Positions 47,267 to 59,388 of a stretch of DNA of 64,000 nt are shown one piece after another. A model generated the notes under the pieces. The model saw only the letters and a program-made list of their open reading frames with translations. It was not told where the DNA came from and made no database searches. The translations under genes were made by a program, and so were the position numbers. The first letter of the stretch is position 1; each line of letters starts with the position of its first letter. Source of the stretch: Sipunculus nudus. Lineage: Eukaryota > Annelida > Sipuncula > Golfingiida > Sipunculidae. The DNA lies in assembly GCA_026874595.1 (NCBI GenBank), contig CM049307.1, forward strand, positions 29,858,362-29,922,361, written 5' to 3'.

Positions 47267-47425
47267 GGTCAACCAGGACAAAACAGGAACTTGATCTGTA
47301 ACTGGACATTATCTGCCAACATACAAAAAATCAGGCCAATAATTGCAGGCATTGCGAAAAAAGTCTGTACAACTGTTTGATTTTGGAATGACGGAATGAC
47401 AGAATGACTGACATGGGTAAAACTA

Positions 47426-47456
47426 TATGCCCCAGCCACTTTGTGGTGGAGGCATA
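47426..47456 (+). other. Family IV 3' terminal hairpin
   Basis: 31 bp: left arm TATGCCCC, A, GCCAC; loop TTT; right arm GTGGT, G, GAGGCATA (two further substitutions). The better-preserved copy is at 63886-63916: TATGCCCC, G, GCCAC; TTT; GTGGC, A, GGGGCATA, 14-bp arms with one mismatch at arm position 9. A5 follows. Confidence 0.9.
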
Positions 47457-47560
47457 AAAAAAAATTAAATAATAGTGGTGTAAATTAATCAAGATACTTT
47501 AACATCTGACATTCAGGACTGGCCAGGCTGCGCCACACCACAAGTGTGACCATTTATTAT

Positions 47561-48700
47561 GATAAATGGTAGATAACAGACACCAATCCTGAAACTAGGA
47601 GTCTGAATTTATCCACAGATGGTGATAAATAGCAGGTAATAGATAACAGTCCTGAAACAGAAATCTTTACCTGCACAGAGTGAAACATGGTACATAATAG
47701 ATACCAATCCTGAAACTGGGAGTCTTGACCCTCACTGATGGTGATACATGGTAGATAAGAGATACCAGTCCTAAAACTGGGAGTCTTGACACTCACTGAT
47801 GGTGATCCATGGTAGATAAAAGATACCATTCCTAAAACTGTGTCTTGACCCTCACTGATGTTGATACATGGTAGATAAGAGATACCAGTCCTAAAACTGG
47901 GAGTATTCACCCTCACTGATGGTGATATATTGTAGATAAGAGATACCAATCCTGAAACTGGGAGTCTTGACCCTCACTGATGGTGATACTTGGTAGATAA
48001 TAGATACCAATCCTGAAACTGGGAGTCTTGACCCTCGCTGATGGTGAAACATGGTAGATAAGAGATACCAGTCCTAAAACAGAGTCTTGAACCTCACTGA
48101 TGGTGAAACATGGTAGAAAATAGATACCAATCCTGAAACTTGGAGTCTTGATCCTAAATGATAGTGATACATGGTAGATAAGAGATACCAGTCCTAAAAC
48201 TGAGTCTTGACCCTCACTGATGGTGAAACATGGTAGAAAATAAATACTAATCCTGAAACAGGAGTCTCATAAATAATTGCACAGCTGGTGATAATGGAGA
48301 CCAATCCTTAAACTGGGAGTCTTGACCCTCACTGATGGTGATACATGGTGAGAATAGATACCAGTCCTGAAACTCGGAACATGAATCCTCACTGATGGTG
48401 ATACATGGTGAGAATAGATACCAGTCCTGAAACTCGGAATATGAATCCTCACTGATGGTGATACATGGTAGATAATATATACCAATTCTGAAACTAGAAG
48501 TTTTGACCTTCTCAGATGGTGATAAATGGTTGATCATAGATACCAGTTCTGAAACAAGAGACTATTTAATACTGGCACAGCTGGATATATATGGTAGATA
48601 AAAGAAACCAATCCTGAAACAAGAAACCTTACCTGCACAGATAGTGATAAATGGTAGATATGGATACCAATCCTGAAATAGGAGTCTTTATTGATCTTCA
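47561..48700 (+). repeat. 61-bp minisatellite array
   Basis: About 18 units of GATACCA(A/G)TCCTGAAAC, TGGGAGTCTTGACCCTCAC, TGATGGTGATACATGGTAG. Anchor starts 47761, 47822, 47881, 47942, 48003 and 48064 give periods of 61 with one of 59. Because 61 is not a multiple of 3 and the monomer lacks stops on the minus strand, long minus-strand frames (130 codons at 47557-47949, 96 at 48247-48537) appear as by-products. Confidence 0.95.
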
Positions 48701-49429
48701 TGAATGCATGTACATCAGATAAACGTTAGATATAGATACATACCCTGAAACTGGTGAGATTATATGCTAGCAGGAAGGTTCTCTTTATGACCTAATTGTA
48801 CAATGGTACACAACATAGGTCTTATAAGCATCTATTTGCTTAACAGCTGCAATTCTTATTCCTCATTAATTATGATTAATTTACAGAATATAGTCTAATA
48901 GTTAATACACTATTTTTAGCTGTAAACACCTACTTTCAAAATTTAACTCAGACATATCTAAATAGAATTCTGAAGATGTTTTACTTTGCTGGATAAAAAT
49001 GTGGTTAACTTATAATATATATTTTAGAAAAGCCATCTATTTTCAACAGATCTACAAAACATTTCTGATATAATTCTTTAAAGAGTTAATGAAAACTGTT
49101 TAAATATTAACACTATGTTCAACAAGCAGCAATGGCAAAAAGAGTGATACGTCTATTCTTGCCAATGACTGAACAAAAACCACTTCTGAGTTATTTTAAA
49201 TGATACTTATGTTTTAACATATACTATTTTGTACTTGATTAGATGCAGCATTGCACAATGCTGGTTGAATTCAAGGCCATTACATTTCATTACAATCTTT
49301 CACACTGAATTTCCAAATTCTGAATATTAAATTTTTAAACCTTTTTCTATTTTTCTATTAACATGCACATTTTACAAATTTACATGACTTAATTATGCTT
49401 TCGGATTTATAAGTTTATGAACTGTAATA
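48701..49429. other. AT-rich intergenic DNA
   Basis: No gene or repeat recognised. Confidence 0.65.
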
Positions 49430-49725
49430 ATGGATGCCTCTGGAGAACTAAGCTTGTGCACACAGCACAATCCACCTCAGCAAACTACAAAAGGCACCAT
49501 GCTGTATTATTCAGTCAAAAAAGATAACATCCATCACTTCCACAAGACAATACCTCTGCATCTCATCTGACTGTGTGGTTTTGTCTAGTACCCTTCACTC
49601 TCAATGGCCTGGCTGTCAGTGTATGTATTGTGGCTGAATGAAGCACCAGACAAGGATTCCACAATGATCCTTTCAGCAATCCTCATGTGTCAACAACCTG
49701 ACATTGCTTATTGTATTCATGTATC
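49430..49725. other. GC-elevated unique block, candidate regulatory element
   Basis: About 300 bp of balanced, non-repetitive sequence without a frame. It has GACTGTGTGGTTTTG (RUNX-like) near 49568 and CAATGGCCTGGCTGTCAG near 49604. Candidate conserved noncoding element; composition only. Confidence 0.3.
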
Positions 49726-50870
49726 CTTTTAGTTTTTGACTGATTTCCTGTTCTGTGAAATAACTACTAGCTGGAGATACTCATATACTCCCTCCTGTTG
49801 TTGGATCAAATATCACATGGATGTAGGAACATGACTACCATTGAATAAAATTTGGCAAAAAGTGGTCTTAATTCACAGGTTGTCTTATGAGACAGGTCAG
49901 TTATGACCATTGTGAATGTTTTTGTTCACTCAAGGGTGGTCTTAACAGATGGGTAGTTTTATTAGACAGGTGGTCTTTAAGATAGGTTTTACTGTGATTG
50001 CATTTAGTTCTGGGAGATACTTTACTAAAATAAACTAGAAGAGTTACTTTGAGTATACATATTATCACATCTATCAGTGCTTTTGGAAAGCAAATGTTTT
50101 TTAGAACGATATATACTTTATCTATCAAGGAATGGTATTTAAGCCAGAACAACAATAATATGCGAGTTCATGTCACATTCAAAGATTCTGCCACAAGGAT
50201 ATTACTGTGAGAAGTCTATAAATTTATGACACGTTTCTAATTATGTTAATTTATGCCATTTTATATAAAGAACCCAAAACATTTGTCAAAACCATAAAAT
50301 AGTACAAAATCATTTAAAATTGGGTTGTAACATATCTTAATACAAAATAAAATTCTAAAGTTTTTAGGCCATTTAGCCTTAATGTAAGTTAAAAATAGTC
50401 TGATATTAACTCATATGGCCCATTTGACCCATGAAGATATTCATCACATGTAGTATGTGTCATATTAAAATCAAGATTATAATAATGAATACATTATCAA
50501 AATTCAGTTATCTGTTGCCCAAATGGTTTCAATCACCAGACCTTTATTCTTAGAAATGAACACAGATACTGAATCTTTTTTTTGCATATCTTCAGAGAAA
50601 CATCTCATTCAAGTTCCCTGGTAAAGCTTTAATAGTCATCCAGCTGGCAATAATATTTTAAAATATTGAAAGCATGAATAAAATGTTTAACTAATTTACA
50701 CAACATTTTGGTTGTATTGTAAACAGGACTTCTCCTACAGTAACATTGGCCTCATATTATACTGTTTATTGTGATGAATATAATTAAACTGCTCTCTACG
50801 AAAAAAGGAATTCACTAAAAGAAAAGCAAAAAGGGCCATCAGACAGGAACTATATTTCCACTCAAGACTT
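49726..50870. other. AT-rich intergenic DNA
   Basis: Around 49860-50000 loosely repeated phrases (GTGGTCTTAATTCACAGG, GTGGTCTTAACAGATGGG, GTGGTCTTTAAGATAGG) are spaced ~40-75 bp apart, a weak degenerate repeat. No gene. Confidence 0.55.
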
Positions 50871-51470
50871 AAGAAATTAGAAGAGCCATTTGATAAAGAA
50901 ACCTACACAAAGAAATCTGACAATAAAATCATGAGGGATTGAGCCAAGTATAGGAATGCACATACCTGCACTTGAATGAGAAAAGAATAGTTGGATGGAA
51001 TCCACAATATTTGCCCAAATATTTACTAGGTACCAGTTCCTCCTATTACTGTCCCAAAAAGAATCCAGAACAAGTGCACAGCAAGAAAACAAACGCTGAA
51101 GTCTTCTCTCGTTGTCTTCTCCAGCAGCTTCCGCTACCAGTAGGCAGACAGTCCTTGATATGGCATTATCCCCTGCACCATCTTTTGTTCAGGGCTCTTC
51201 GTGATGGGGAGAGTGGTCTAGTGCGTGCTTAAGCCCATTGGCTGGTGTCTCATTAATAGCCCCCACATAGTCTATAGTTTTAACAGGATCAAGCATTTAA
51301 TGCCACAGTTAGCTGTGTTATTGATTGTATGACGATACTCCCTCGGGGAATCAATGAGAACTGGCAAAAGAGCTGCTTGTTCATTAACTCTCTTGGCAAT
51401 TAGGTTCAGATATTCCATATATTATCAAATACTACACAATATATAAAGGATGCAGGCCTAAAATCTCACA
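50871..51470. other. GC-elevated unique block, candidate regulatory element
   Basis: The core (51100-51440) has balanced composition and words such as GTCTCATTAATAGCC, GTGTTATTGATTGTATG and TTGGCAATTAGG, typical of homeodomain clusters. Antiparallel frames of 71 (minus) and 86 (plus) codons at 50877-51232 lack domains. Candidate enhancer, possibly conserved. Confidence 0.38.
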
Positions 51471-51779
51471 TAATTTTGGATGTAGCATTCTGTTTACAGA
51501 AAAGAGCTTTATTTTTACATTCATCAGAGGAGAAAAAAAGGCTTGTATGAGCAATGTTTTACGCAAAGACCATTCAATATTTACAAATGTTTATAAAACA
51601 AATCTAAACCGAGTATACCATAGTTTGAATTGACAAATCTAATCATATGACATTTGACATCCCTTAGTTTAAATTTGGTTGTTCTATTATTCCCTCTTCC
51701 ATCAAATACCTACACAGGATCTAGGGCTAGGTGGACTCTTCAGTTTCAAGAGCTAAGTATTTTTAAAGACAACATAAAA
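51471..51779. other. AT-rich intergenic DNA
   Basis: Nothing recognised. Confidence 0.65.
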
Positions 51780-52445
51780 CTTACTCCTTTGTCTAAACTG
51801 GAGTGCTTTGCATAGAATCAATACCAGCTGGAGTTTTGTAAAAAACACAGAGAGAGAAATAAGTGAGAAAGAAAGTCAACTTGTAGCCACCCACTGGTTT
51901 GTCCCAGCAGGAAGGCCTTACGTCAGGACAGGCTCCAAGTTCTCTGTAATCAATGGCAACAATACAGGCTACAAGCGCCCACATATAACACCCCAACCTA
52001 GCCCCCACTGCAAACAAGGGGGGAAAAAACAGGCTGGCGCACAAGTTGCCAATTTCCCATCTCTGATTCCAGATCAAATACGACAAAGGAAGAGGCAGTC
52101 AGGCACAGGGGTGACATCAAGTTAAAAGAACTCTCCATTGACTTCCTATATTGATCAGAAGATGCGCCTTGGGAGCCTAAAGCTCTACAGATCCCAGCCG
52201 GATCAATCTTCCACGAGAGCCAGGGCCGAGACACAGGATTGACGATCCGACCACTGGGGTCAGCCAAATGTATTGATATGCAACTGCTTTGTTTAACGTC
52301 TCGGCAGCAGGTACATGGAAATCAATAGTGATCTAAATGGCCACACAGTGTCTTTAATACTGTTAATCAAACTCCCGGTTTGTCCGACGCTTCAGTTTCC
52401 CCTACAGGGAAACCACTCATTAGGTGGGCTAGCCAATTCATTCCA
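51780..52445. other. Large GC-elevated unique block, candidate conserved element
   Basis: The most GC-elevated unique block in the window (~650 bp). Frames overlap on both strands (105 codons plus at 51808-52125; 97 and 89 codons minus), none with a known domain. Words include GTAATCAATGGCAAC, AATGTATTGATATGC and GAAATCAATAGTGATC (homeodomain/PBC-like TGAT/ATCA). Either a deeply conserved regulatory element or an unrecognised exon. Confidence 0.4.
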
Positions 52446-53159
52446 TTCCTAGAAATATAATATCCAGTTTTCCATCAGTTCATCCATTCCTGAAATAACT
52501 AAAAGGTCACAGCTGATCAAAGCTATCCTGTGCTTGTTTGTATGTTCAATTTTATTGCAAAATAAAAGCAAAATACATACTGTTGGAGACGCATCATCAA
52601 AAGCAGCAAAGCCTATACGCTAAGCATCATCTAATGACTGCATCAATAAAATCAGAAAGAAGTAAAGCTGAAATTGATTTGCTGAGGAACAGATTCTAAA
52701 TCTGAGATGATTGAGACAACACTGATATAATAACAATTATTTGAAAATTTAAGCACCTGCAGTTTTTGCTCATTTGAGTACCTTTAGTAATCTGCCATTT
52801 GATTGTCCATTGCCTTTGAACTCCCACCCATGATTTCCTATGGAATGATTTAGAGTGCAAAATTAGAGTGGATATACCTACAGCACATTCTTAGGCACCA
52901 TGAACTGATATTTGCTGAATACTATTATTGAAAGGAAACAAAAAGTGGAAATGATGTGTAGCACAGAATGCTTTCACTTCAAACTTTGCATTGTGACACA
53001 TATAATCATCCAGTGAATCAGATTTCATGACTTTTGCATTACTTTCTTTCATCTATTTCTGATATTTCATGACCAATAAAGTGTGCTTTAATTTTGCATA
53101 TCATATATATTAAATTAGATATCTTTTTATATATTGTGAGTTCCTAATTACAAGTTGTA
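52446..53159. other. AT-rich intergenic DNA
   Basis: No gene or repeat recognised before the family I 5' end. Confidence 0.65.
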
Positions 53160-55056
53160 ACAAGGGACCCATGGGTCATGGCGCTCAGCTGAAGTTTGAA
53201 ATTTTTGCAAATGCAAAATATTCTATTGTAATGTTTTTCATATATACAAGCATGTGAGAAGCTAAGAGGAAAGGGGCCCTCCTACTTGGTTATAGTAAAG
53301 TTCTAAATATATGATTGCAAACTTATTCTCTGACAAGATTGTCATGAAGAAAACAGTAAAAGTTTTGAAATACTGTGAAGCATATGAAAAATTTACAGAT
53401 GGACAGGCAAGTGGACAGAATGGACTAATACCTTTATTTCACTTTCAAGGTAATAATGCATTTAAGTTTATATTTTAGCCTATTTTTAGCATATCCACTT
53501 TTTCCATTAATAGTTTTTATCATATTCATTTTTTTTATTTACAAGTTTTATAAATTTGTAATATAAATTATCTGAAAATATAAGTTAAAATATCAGAATT
53601 CTAAGTTGCATTCATAATTTACCCAGAGTGTAGCTTATATCAAGTCGTATTATGGAAACACATATATTTTATCATTTTTAAATCACAAATGTTTAAACTG
53701 AATTTAAAAGAAAATAATGTCACAACATGGCAACTTCAAGATCATTCCTTGAATCACTATTAAAAAGTTTTGTTCATTAGAGTTTACAGTACATGCTTAA
53801 TTTTATTCATCAAAATAGAAGATTCAGTAAATTTGATAAAATAAAACCATCTTTTCAAATAAAGTTTACACTCTATTATTTGAATGAGGGACAAACAAGA
53901 TCATTCTGCTAATTACTATCTCAGGTATAATTTTTTACTGGAATTATAGTCAATTTCACACCTGGTGAAGTTTTACCCTTCTGAAGTAAAGAATTACTTA
54001 TCTAATGAACATCCACACTTTCATATGGCAATAAACCACTTTGTGGACATAATTAAATGTGCACTTTAATCATTGTAACCCTGGTGGTATAATACAAAAT
54101 CTAAAATGTAGCATAGCCTAGAATAAGAATGAATCAAATACAGAAAATTATAACATTCATCTAGTTTATGCACCAGGTGGGGGGGGGAGGGGAGTGCAGG
54201 GCAGAGGGGAAGTCTGCTGGTAGTTGCCAAGCTTAGCCAAGGCAAGCTGCTTGGAGAGGGTTACATAATACAAGTGAAGGCTGTACTACTAGGTGGGCCT
54301 AATGTAAACAACGCTTGACATATGGTGTATGAAAACTTGAATTAAAGCTTCTCTTTTCAATCAATTCCTTTGAAATTTCAGATTTTAAAAGATTAAATCC
54401 TTATGTATATATGCTCTGAAAATTAAATCAACAGTGCTTACAGGGAAAAACGTGCCGTAGCCAAAGTTGGACAAAATTTAAGGTATTGATTTTTTATTTA
54501 TGCTAATAACTAAGTAAATTTGCAAAATTCAGATCTTATTTTGGGTTAACAATTGAGTCTTGATTAAAAAAAGTTATATCCTTGAAAAAAAAGTCTCCAG
54601 CTTCAGCAATTCTCATGTTAAGTGAGTAAATACATTTCCTGATTTTTTAAAAATTGCATTATATTTGGACCCATGACTTCAAATCGATACTCAATACTGA
54701 CCTAATTTTTGGTATGTTAATAGAAAATGTATGGAAGAATATGAATACTACATATGATCAAACACAGACCAGTGGTTTTGATATTAGGCAGCCTTGAAGT
54801 GTAACAAGGGCTTTTTTTATGGAAAATGGAGGTTTTTCCTTAATATTTTGAAGGAACGGAGTCCTGGTGACCCAATTTTTGGTATGGTGGGAGATTTTGG
54901 GGACCTCTAACAATATGTTAAATTTTGGATTCATAAGTCCAACAGTTTCAAAACGTGCCCTGTTAACGGACGGACGGCTGGACAGACAAAGGACGAATGA
55001 CGGACAAAGGACCACGACTATAGCTCAGATAACATATAGTCAGCCTAGCTAAGAAA
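53160..55056 (+). mobile_element. Family I element, copy 3 (single core unit)
   Basis: 5' end ACAAGGGACCCATGGGTC, then GGCGCTCAGCTGAAG. It carries one ~680-bp core unit instead of two, an ACGG-containing tract near 54967 and a decayed 3' hairpin (55021-55051, right arm CAGCCTAGCTAAG). It is more diverged than copies 1 and 2. The right ~1.05 kb (from about 54001) has an inverted partner at 60103-61122. Confidence 0.8.
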
Positions 55057-55770
55057 GCAAACCTTTGCTTTGATGTATATGTATCATATATCCTAGCTTA
55101 TTCCAAGACAAGGGTGAAGCTTGTGACCTGTATTTGATATGTACTGCCATCTGCCTTGTTTTATTACTCAAAGGGGACAAAAATATTGATGATTTAACAG
55201 TGTTGAAAATGGTCTATCAGACTGGTTGGCTTACATTTACACACTCAAAGGAACTATCTGTCCCTGCTACCAACATATCCTTTGACACAAGTACAGCCTT
55301 TGGTGTGGATATCTTTGAGCATTTTGACATCACTGATACCAAATCCATGTGCTTCCTTTACGTAATGAGTTCCTGAGCCCCACCCAGACCTTCCTAGCAA
55401 TTTTCTGAAAGTCAATATAGAAAATTGATTTTAAGTGAGGCGTGTCCCACCAATGTGCCAAAATCTAATTCCAAATGATTCTGGATTCATCAGTTACAAC
55501 ATGACAGGGCATGAGATGTACATCATTCTGCTGTGTCATTTGATCCCTATGCCACTCCCAAGTATTGCATAAATTCTGGCGTCTGCCTCACTGTAAGAAA
55601 AAGTCCTCAAGCTTCTTCAGATGCATGACACAAAACAAGCAATGGATGTAGCTTTAATGAAGGCATAAGAATTAAGATTATTGTGACTGGACATTTTTGT
55701 CTGATAGGCTTCACCCTTTTGTGTAACTGTAAGTATTTATTGAAAACAAATTAATACACATTGATTTAAA
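55057..55770. other. Unidentified unique block with open frames
   Basis: Balanced composition. A plus-strand 80-codon frame (55134-55376) and minus-strand stretches open over 50-60 codons with a few stops suggest a decayed coding region, perhaps part of a transposase or host gene, but I cannot assign it. A splice-donor-like ACTGTAAGTATT occurs near 55727. Confidence 0.25.
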
Positions 55771-57719
55771 AGGTAATTTCTTCTTTGGGTGTGGCACCCA
55801 ATTTAAAACAATGGAAATTTAAGTGCTGTGGGGTAGAAAACCTGAGTAATGTTCACAATGTTGTTCATAATGAGTGTTAGTTAACAAAGACTTTGACTGG
55901 AACCTAAAGCACTTGCATTTGGACTTGATTGGCTTGGACTCAGATTTGCACTGGGTCTTGCACGGGGTGGATTCAACTACATTTCTGTGAATAACTGCAT
56001 GAATTATTTCCACATTGTTGTATTCATCATTATTCAAGGGGCAGTGCTACCTACAGGCAGATCATACATCTTGTATTTGAAATTAATAAAATGAACATTT
56101 ACACAGTTGTGTACTTGATAAGAAATACACAAATTAATTTTCTTTCACTGATTAATCCAGGCTAGCAAACCCCTCCCACTTTGACAGAACTTGATCACTG
56201 GTCACACAACTGACAGACATTCACCTTGAGTGACAAATAATATTCAAGATAGAGCCCACTGCTTTATATAATCTGATAAAAGACAGATCCATCTGATCAC
56301 CATTATTTCATAAAGAAATGGGCAGATTAAATGTAGACTAGACAAAATGAAAATTAAGGTTACATGAAAAAAATGTCATAACTGTTATGTATGTTTTAAG
56401 ACCTTTTCCATGAGTTTTTTACCATTTTTTCTATGTCAGGTATACCAGCATTGGAGGAAGAATTAGTAGTCCTACATCTGATAGCAGGGGCCAAAATACA
56501 TATACACAAAGAGATATAACAAGGTTGGTAGGACCTACCAGGATTCCAAACCTCTCATTGTTCAGAGCACTAATTTCTGTCGAAATTGAATTACTGATTC
56601 AGAACATCTCCAATAAATCTCATTTTGCCCAGATTCTTGAGGTTCTAGTTCTATTATATCCAGTCTTCTGAAGAAAGTCAACCTCTTGGAAAAAATTAAG
56701 TTCAACACTGCTATGCTGCTTAATGAGTATATATTACCTCCTTTATTTGAGGGCTAATTTTATGGAAAACACAGTGCAGTACAGAGAGCTAGTGTAGATA
56801 CCAGTAACTCTAAAAGTTGGAAGTGCATGACTCATAAAACAACAGTTCTCTGATCCAGAAAATTGGAAGATTTGTTTATGTTACTGTCAGAGTTTTCATC
56901 ATTTTTGGACAGATTACATCACTCATTCACTGAAAACAAAGATACAAACTTTCATAATTTTTATTACATTTGATGACATTTGATGCAATATAGCCATGTC
57001 CAGGCAATAATGGAGTGGAATCATCCCTGATCAAATACCACAAGAACAAAGGATTAATTGAACAGAGGTTTGAGATCTGTGTTATTTTAATCTTTTCTGT
57101 ATGATACACTGTCTGACCATGTTTTGTACCTGAATATGCAAGATAAAAAGTTTTTTTTATATTTTTACATCATGCAGAGAATACCTAATTCTCTAAGAGA
57201 ACAGGATCTTGATGAGAAATCTAAACCCTTCATGCCTTTTTTTAATACATTTCCCACAAATATGTCTTATTCCATATACCATGATTTGTAACCATACTTT
57301 TAGAGGTTTACCCCAAGACAGTTAAAATTTAATAATGTGAAAATATAATGATCTTAGTCCAAGAATACATCATCTAATCTGTTCTTGTTTTTATCAAATG
57401 TGAACAAATGTTTTATTTTCAAATAATCCTTTGAAAACTAAGGACAAATATCATAGAGATATTTTTTTAGCATTAAGAAAAGTCTTTTTTACCTTTTCTT
57501 CACTTTTCTAAATTTTTAAACTTCCAAAACCTGAACATATTTACAGTTTGAACTAAATGCAAGAAAAGAGAAACTGTAGGATACCTAGAACAAAATTCTT
57601 CTACAATGTATTTTTACAAATTTATTTCTGAAAAAGAGGTCCTTTAATTGTTTGCAATAATTACATAAACAGTCTTAGTTATCAACATGTACTTCCTCTT
57701 AAACCTTTTCTTCTGTACA
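55771..57719. other. Intergenic DNA
   Basis: Mostly AT-rich. The stretch 55800-56040 is slightly GC-elevated with a 72-codon minus-strand frame rich in K, S and C, without a domain. No repeat family member seen. Confidence 0.55.
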
Positions 57720-58035
57720 TAAGGCACCATTAACCACCCACAGGACCAAACACATTTAAAACTTCACCGCCATGAGTCATGAAACAGTTCATCATGGGAC
57801 CATGTATCTGAGAGATCCTGTCATCCCTCACTCGCAACCCCCACAGAATACGCCTCCACATGCATCACTGCTATGGGGAGAACCCTTGGCTGTGTTATGT
57901 GTACGTATAAATAACTCGCCCACCCACAATGGTTAGAGCTCTGTACATCATCAGGCTGTTAAAGAAACATTGATCAACCACATATTGGCTGCACTTAATA
58001 CACATGCTGTACAATTTTCAATAGTACTTCAATAG
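57720..58035. other. GC-elevated unique block, candidate regulatory element
   Basis: About 300 bp of balanced, non-repetitive sequence with no frame. It includes TGAGTCATGAAAC (AP-1-like TGAGTCA) and GTACGTATAAATAACTCGCC near 57901, which holds a TATAAATA box-like word followed by GC-rich sequence. It could be a plus-strand promoter or an enhancer. Low confidence. Confidence 0.3.
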
Positions 58036-58511
58036 TACAGTTTGACCAGGAACTGTGCCTGTTCCATGCTTAATACTGAGTCCGGGACAAAAAGCAATGT
58101 GTGGTTTCAACACAATTTACTAACAATACTAGATGTGTCGGAACGACACGAATGCCCCCGCCTGGGGCAAATTAGAAACATTTGTAAAATTTTGAAAAAT
58201 TTTTTAAGTTCAGGAGGTGTCGTATGGTCAAAAGTAGGTCAACAAGGGCAAAATGCAAACTCAATCTGTAACGGGTCATTATCAAGCAACACACCAAAAA
58301 TCATGCCAGTATATGCAGGCATTGTGAAAAAAAGTCCATACATGTGCATTTTTCATAAAAATTTGTCTTTCATGAAATTTTCTATGTTCAGGATCTGTCA
58401 TATGGTCAAAAATAGGTTAACTGGGACGAAACGCAAACTCGACCTGTAAGTGGTCATTATGCGCCCACAGACCAAACATTGGGCCAGTATCTGTAAGCAT
58501 TGCATTGCAAA

Positions 58512-59175
58512 ACTAGAATATTAGCAAAAGCTGGTAATCAGTTATAAATTTAAATTGGAGAGGTATGTACCATGTTTTATAACAATCCACCAAATGCTTC
58601 CTGAGAAATATCCCCCTAAGTTTTTTTCTATACTAAGCTCTGTGACCTTAAAAAAAATAGGTCAAGACCACCCATCTTTGAACCTGACTAAGATTTTGTA
58701 AATATGATGCAAAAGCACTGAAGTAATGAAGTTCCTTAGTTGAATACCTTTGGAGATATCCTGCACAAAGGCCAAAATTGAAAAATCCGATCAAATTTCA
58801 TAAAAAAAACCAGAAATTGCAGGTGACGCCACCAAAATTGTGCAGCACGTACAGACCATCAGTCCCAATGATCATAGTAAGTTTTGTGAAAATCCACACA
58901 ATGGTTCCTGAGATATAAGCTTCTGAGTGTTTTTCTATAATCAGCTCTAAAATGTCGAAAAATGGGTCAAGGTCACCCATCTTCGAACTTGACTGAGATT
59001 TTATTGATATACATCTTCACTGATGAAATAAAATTGCAACGGTGATTCCTGCTCACAAAGTAAAAGTTAACAGACGCGGAACGGTCGGACGGACGGACGG
59101 ACACCCGACAGACAGATGGACGGACAGCTTGGGTGACAACAATAGCCCATCAGCCTATGAGCTGAGGGCTAAAAA
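58512..59175 (+). mobile_element. Family V element nested in family IV
   Basis: Starts ACTAGAATATTAGCAAAAG and ends in a 29-bp hairpin (59143-59171) then A5. Hairpin: left TAGCCC, A, TCAGC; loop CTATGA; right GCTGA, GGGCTA. It has one core unit against two in the copy at 27593, and an ACGG tract near 59088. It sits where family IV normally has GCATTGCGAAAAAAAGTC, that is, in an A-run. Confidence 0.88.
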
Positions 59176-59388
59176 CGGCTGTACATGTACATTTGTCATG
59201 AAATTTTCTATGTTTAGGAGCCGTAAAACAATCAAAAGTAGGTCAACCGGGACGAAACACGAAATAGGACAGCTTGGGTGACAACAATAGCCCATCAGCC
59301 TATGAGCTGAGGTCTAAAAACGGCTGTACATGTACATTTGTCATGAAATTTTCTATGTTTAGGAGCCGTAAAACAATCAAAAGTAGGT
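59122..59388 (+). repeat. 145-bp tandem duplication spanning a transposon junction
   Basis: GGACAGCTTGGGTGACAAC occurs at 59122 and 59267. The duplicated segment runs from the end of family V through its junction with family IV sequence to AAAGTAGGTC. The duplication therefore happened after the nested insertion. Confidence 0.93.

Larger units (their letters stand above)
44193..47460 (+). mobile_element. Family IV element interrupted by family I copy 2
   Basis: 5' part 44193-44618 starts ACTAGATGTGTCAGAACG, ACACGAATGCCCCCGCC, and has two ~185-bp core units. 3' part 47267-47460 resumes with GGTCAACCAGGAC, a partial core unit and GGAATGACGGAATGAC. It ends in the 31-bp hairpin at 47426-47456 and A-run. 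The reading order across the gap matches the uninterrupted core at 62968-63920, so family I inserted after family IV was in place. Confidence 0.9.

Noticed and set aside
47042..47281. Minus-strand frame with R-P-S-V tetrapeptide repeats
   Set aside because: Translation of the ACGG microsatellite at the family I 3' end.
47557..47949. 130-codon minus-strand open frame
   Set aside because: It lies wholly in the 61-bp minisatellite and changes frame relative to the monomer at each unit; a repeat by-product, not a gene.
55057..55770. Degraded mariner/Tc1 transposase
   Set aside because: Minus-strand stretches looked transposase-like at first, but I could not place a catalytic DDE/D motif or terminal repeats, so no family is named.
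58042..58449. 135-codon plus-strand open frame
   Set aside because: It crosses the border of unique DNA into the family IV foldback and consists mainly of element core; not conserved in other family IV copies.
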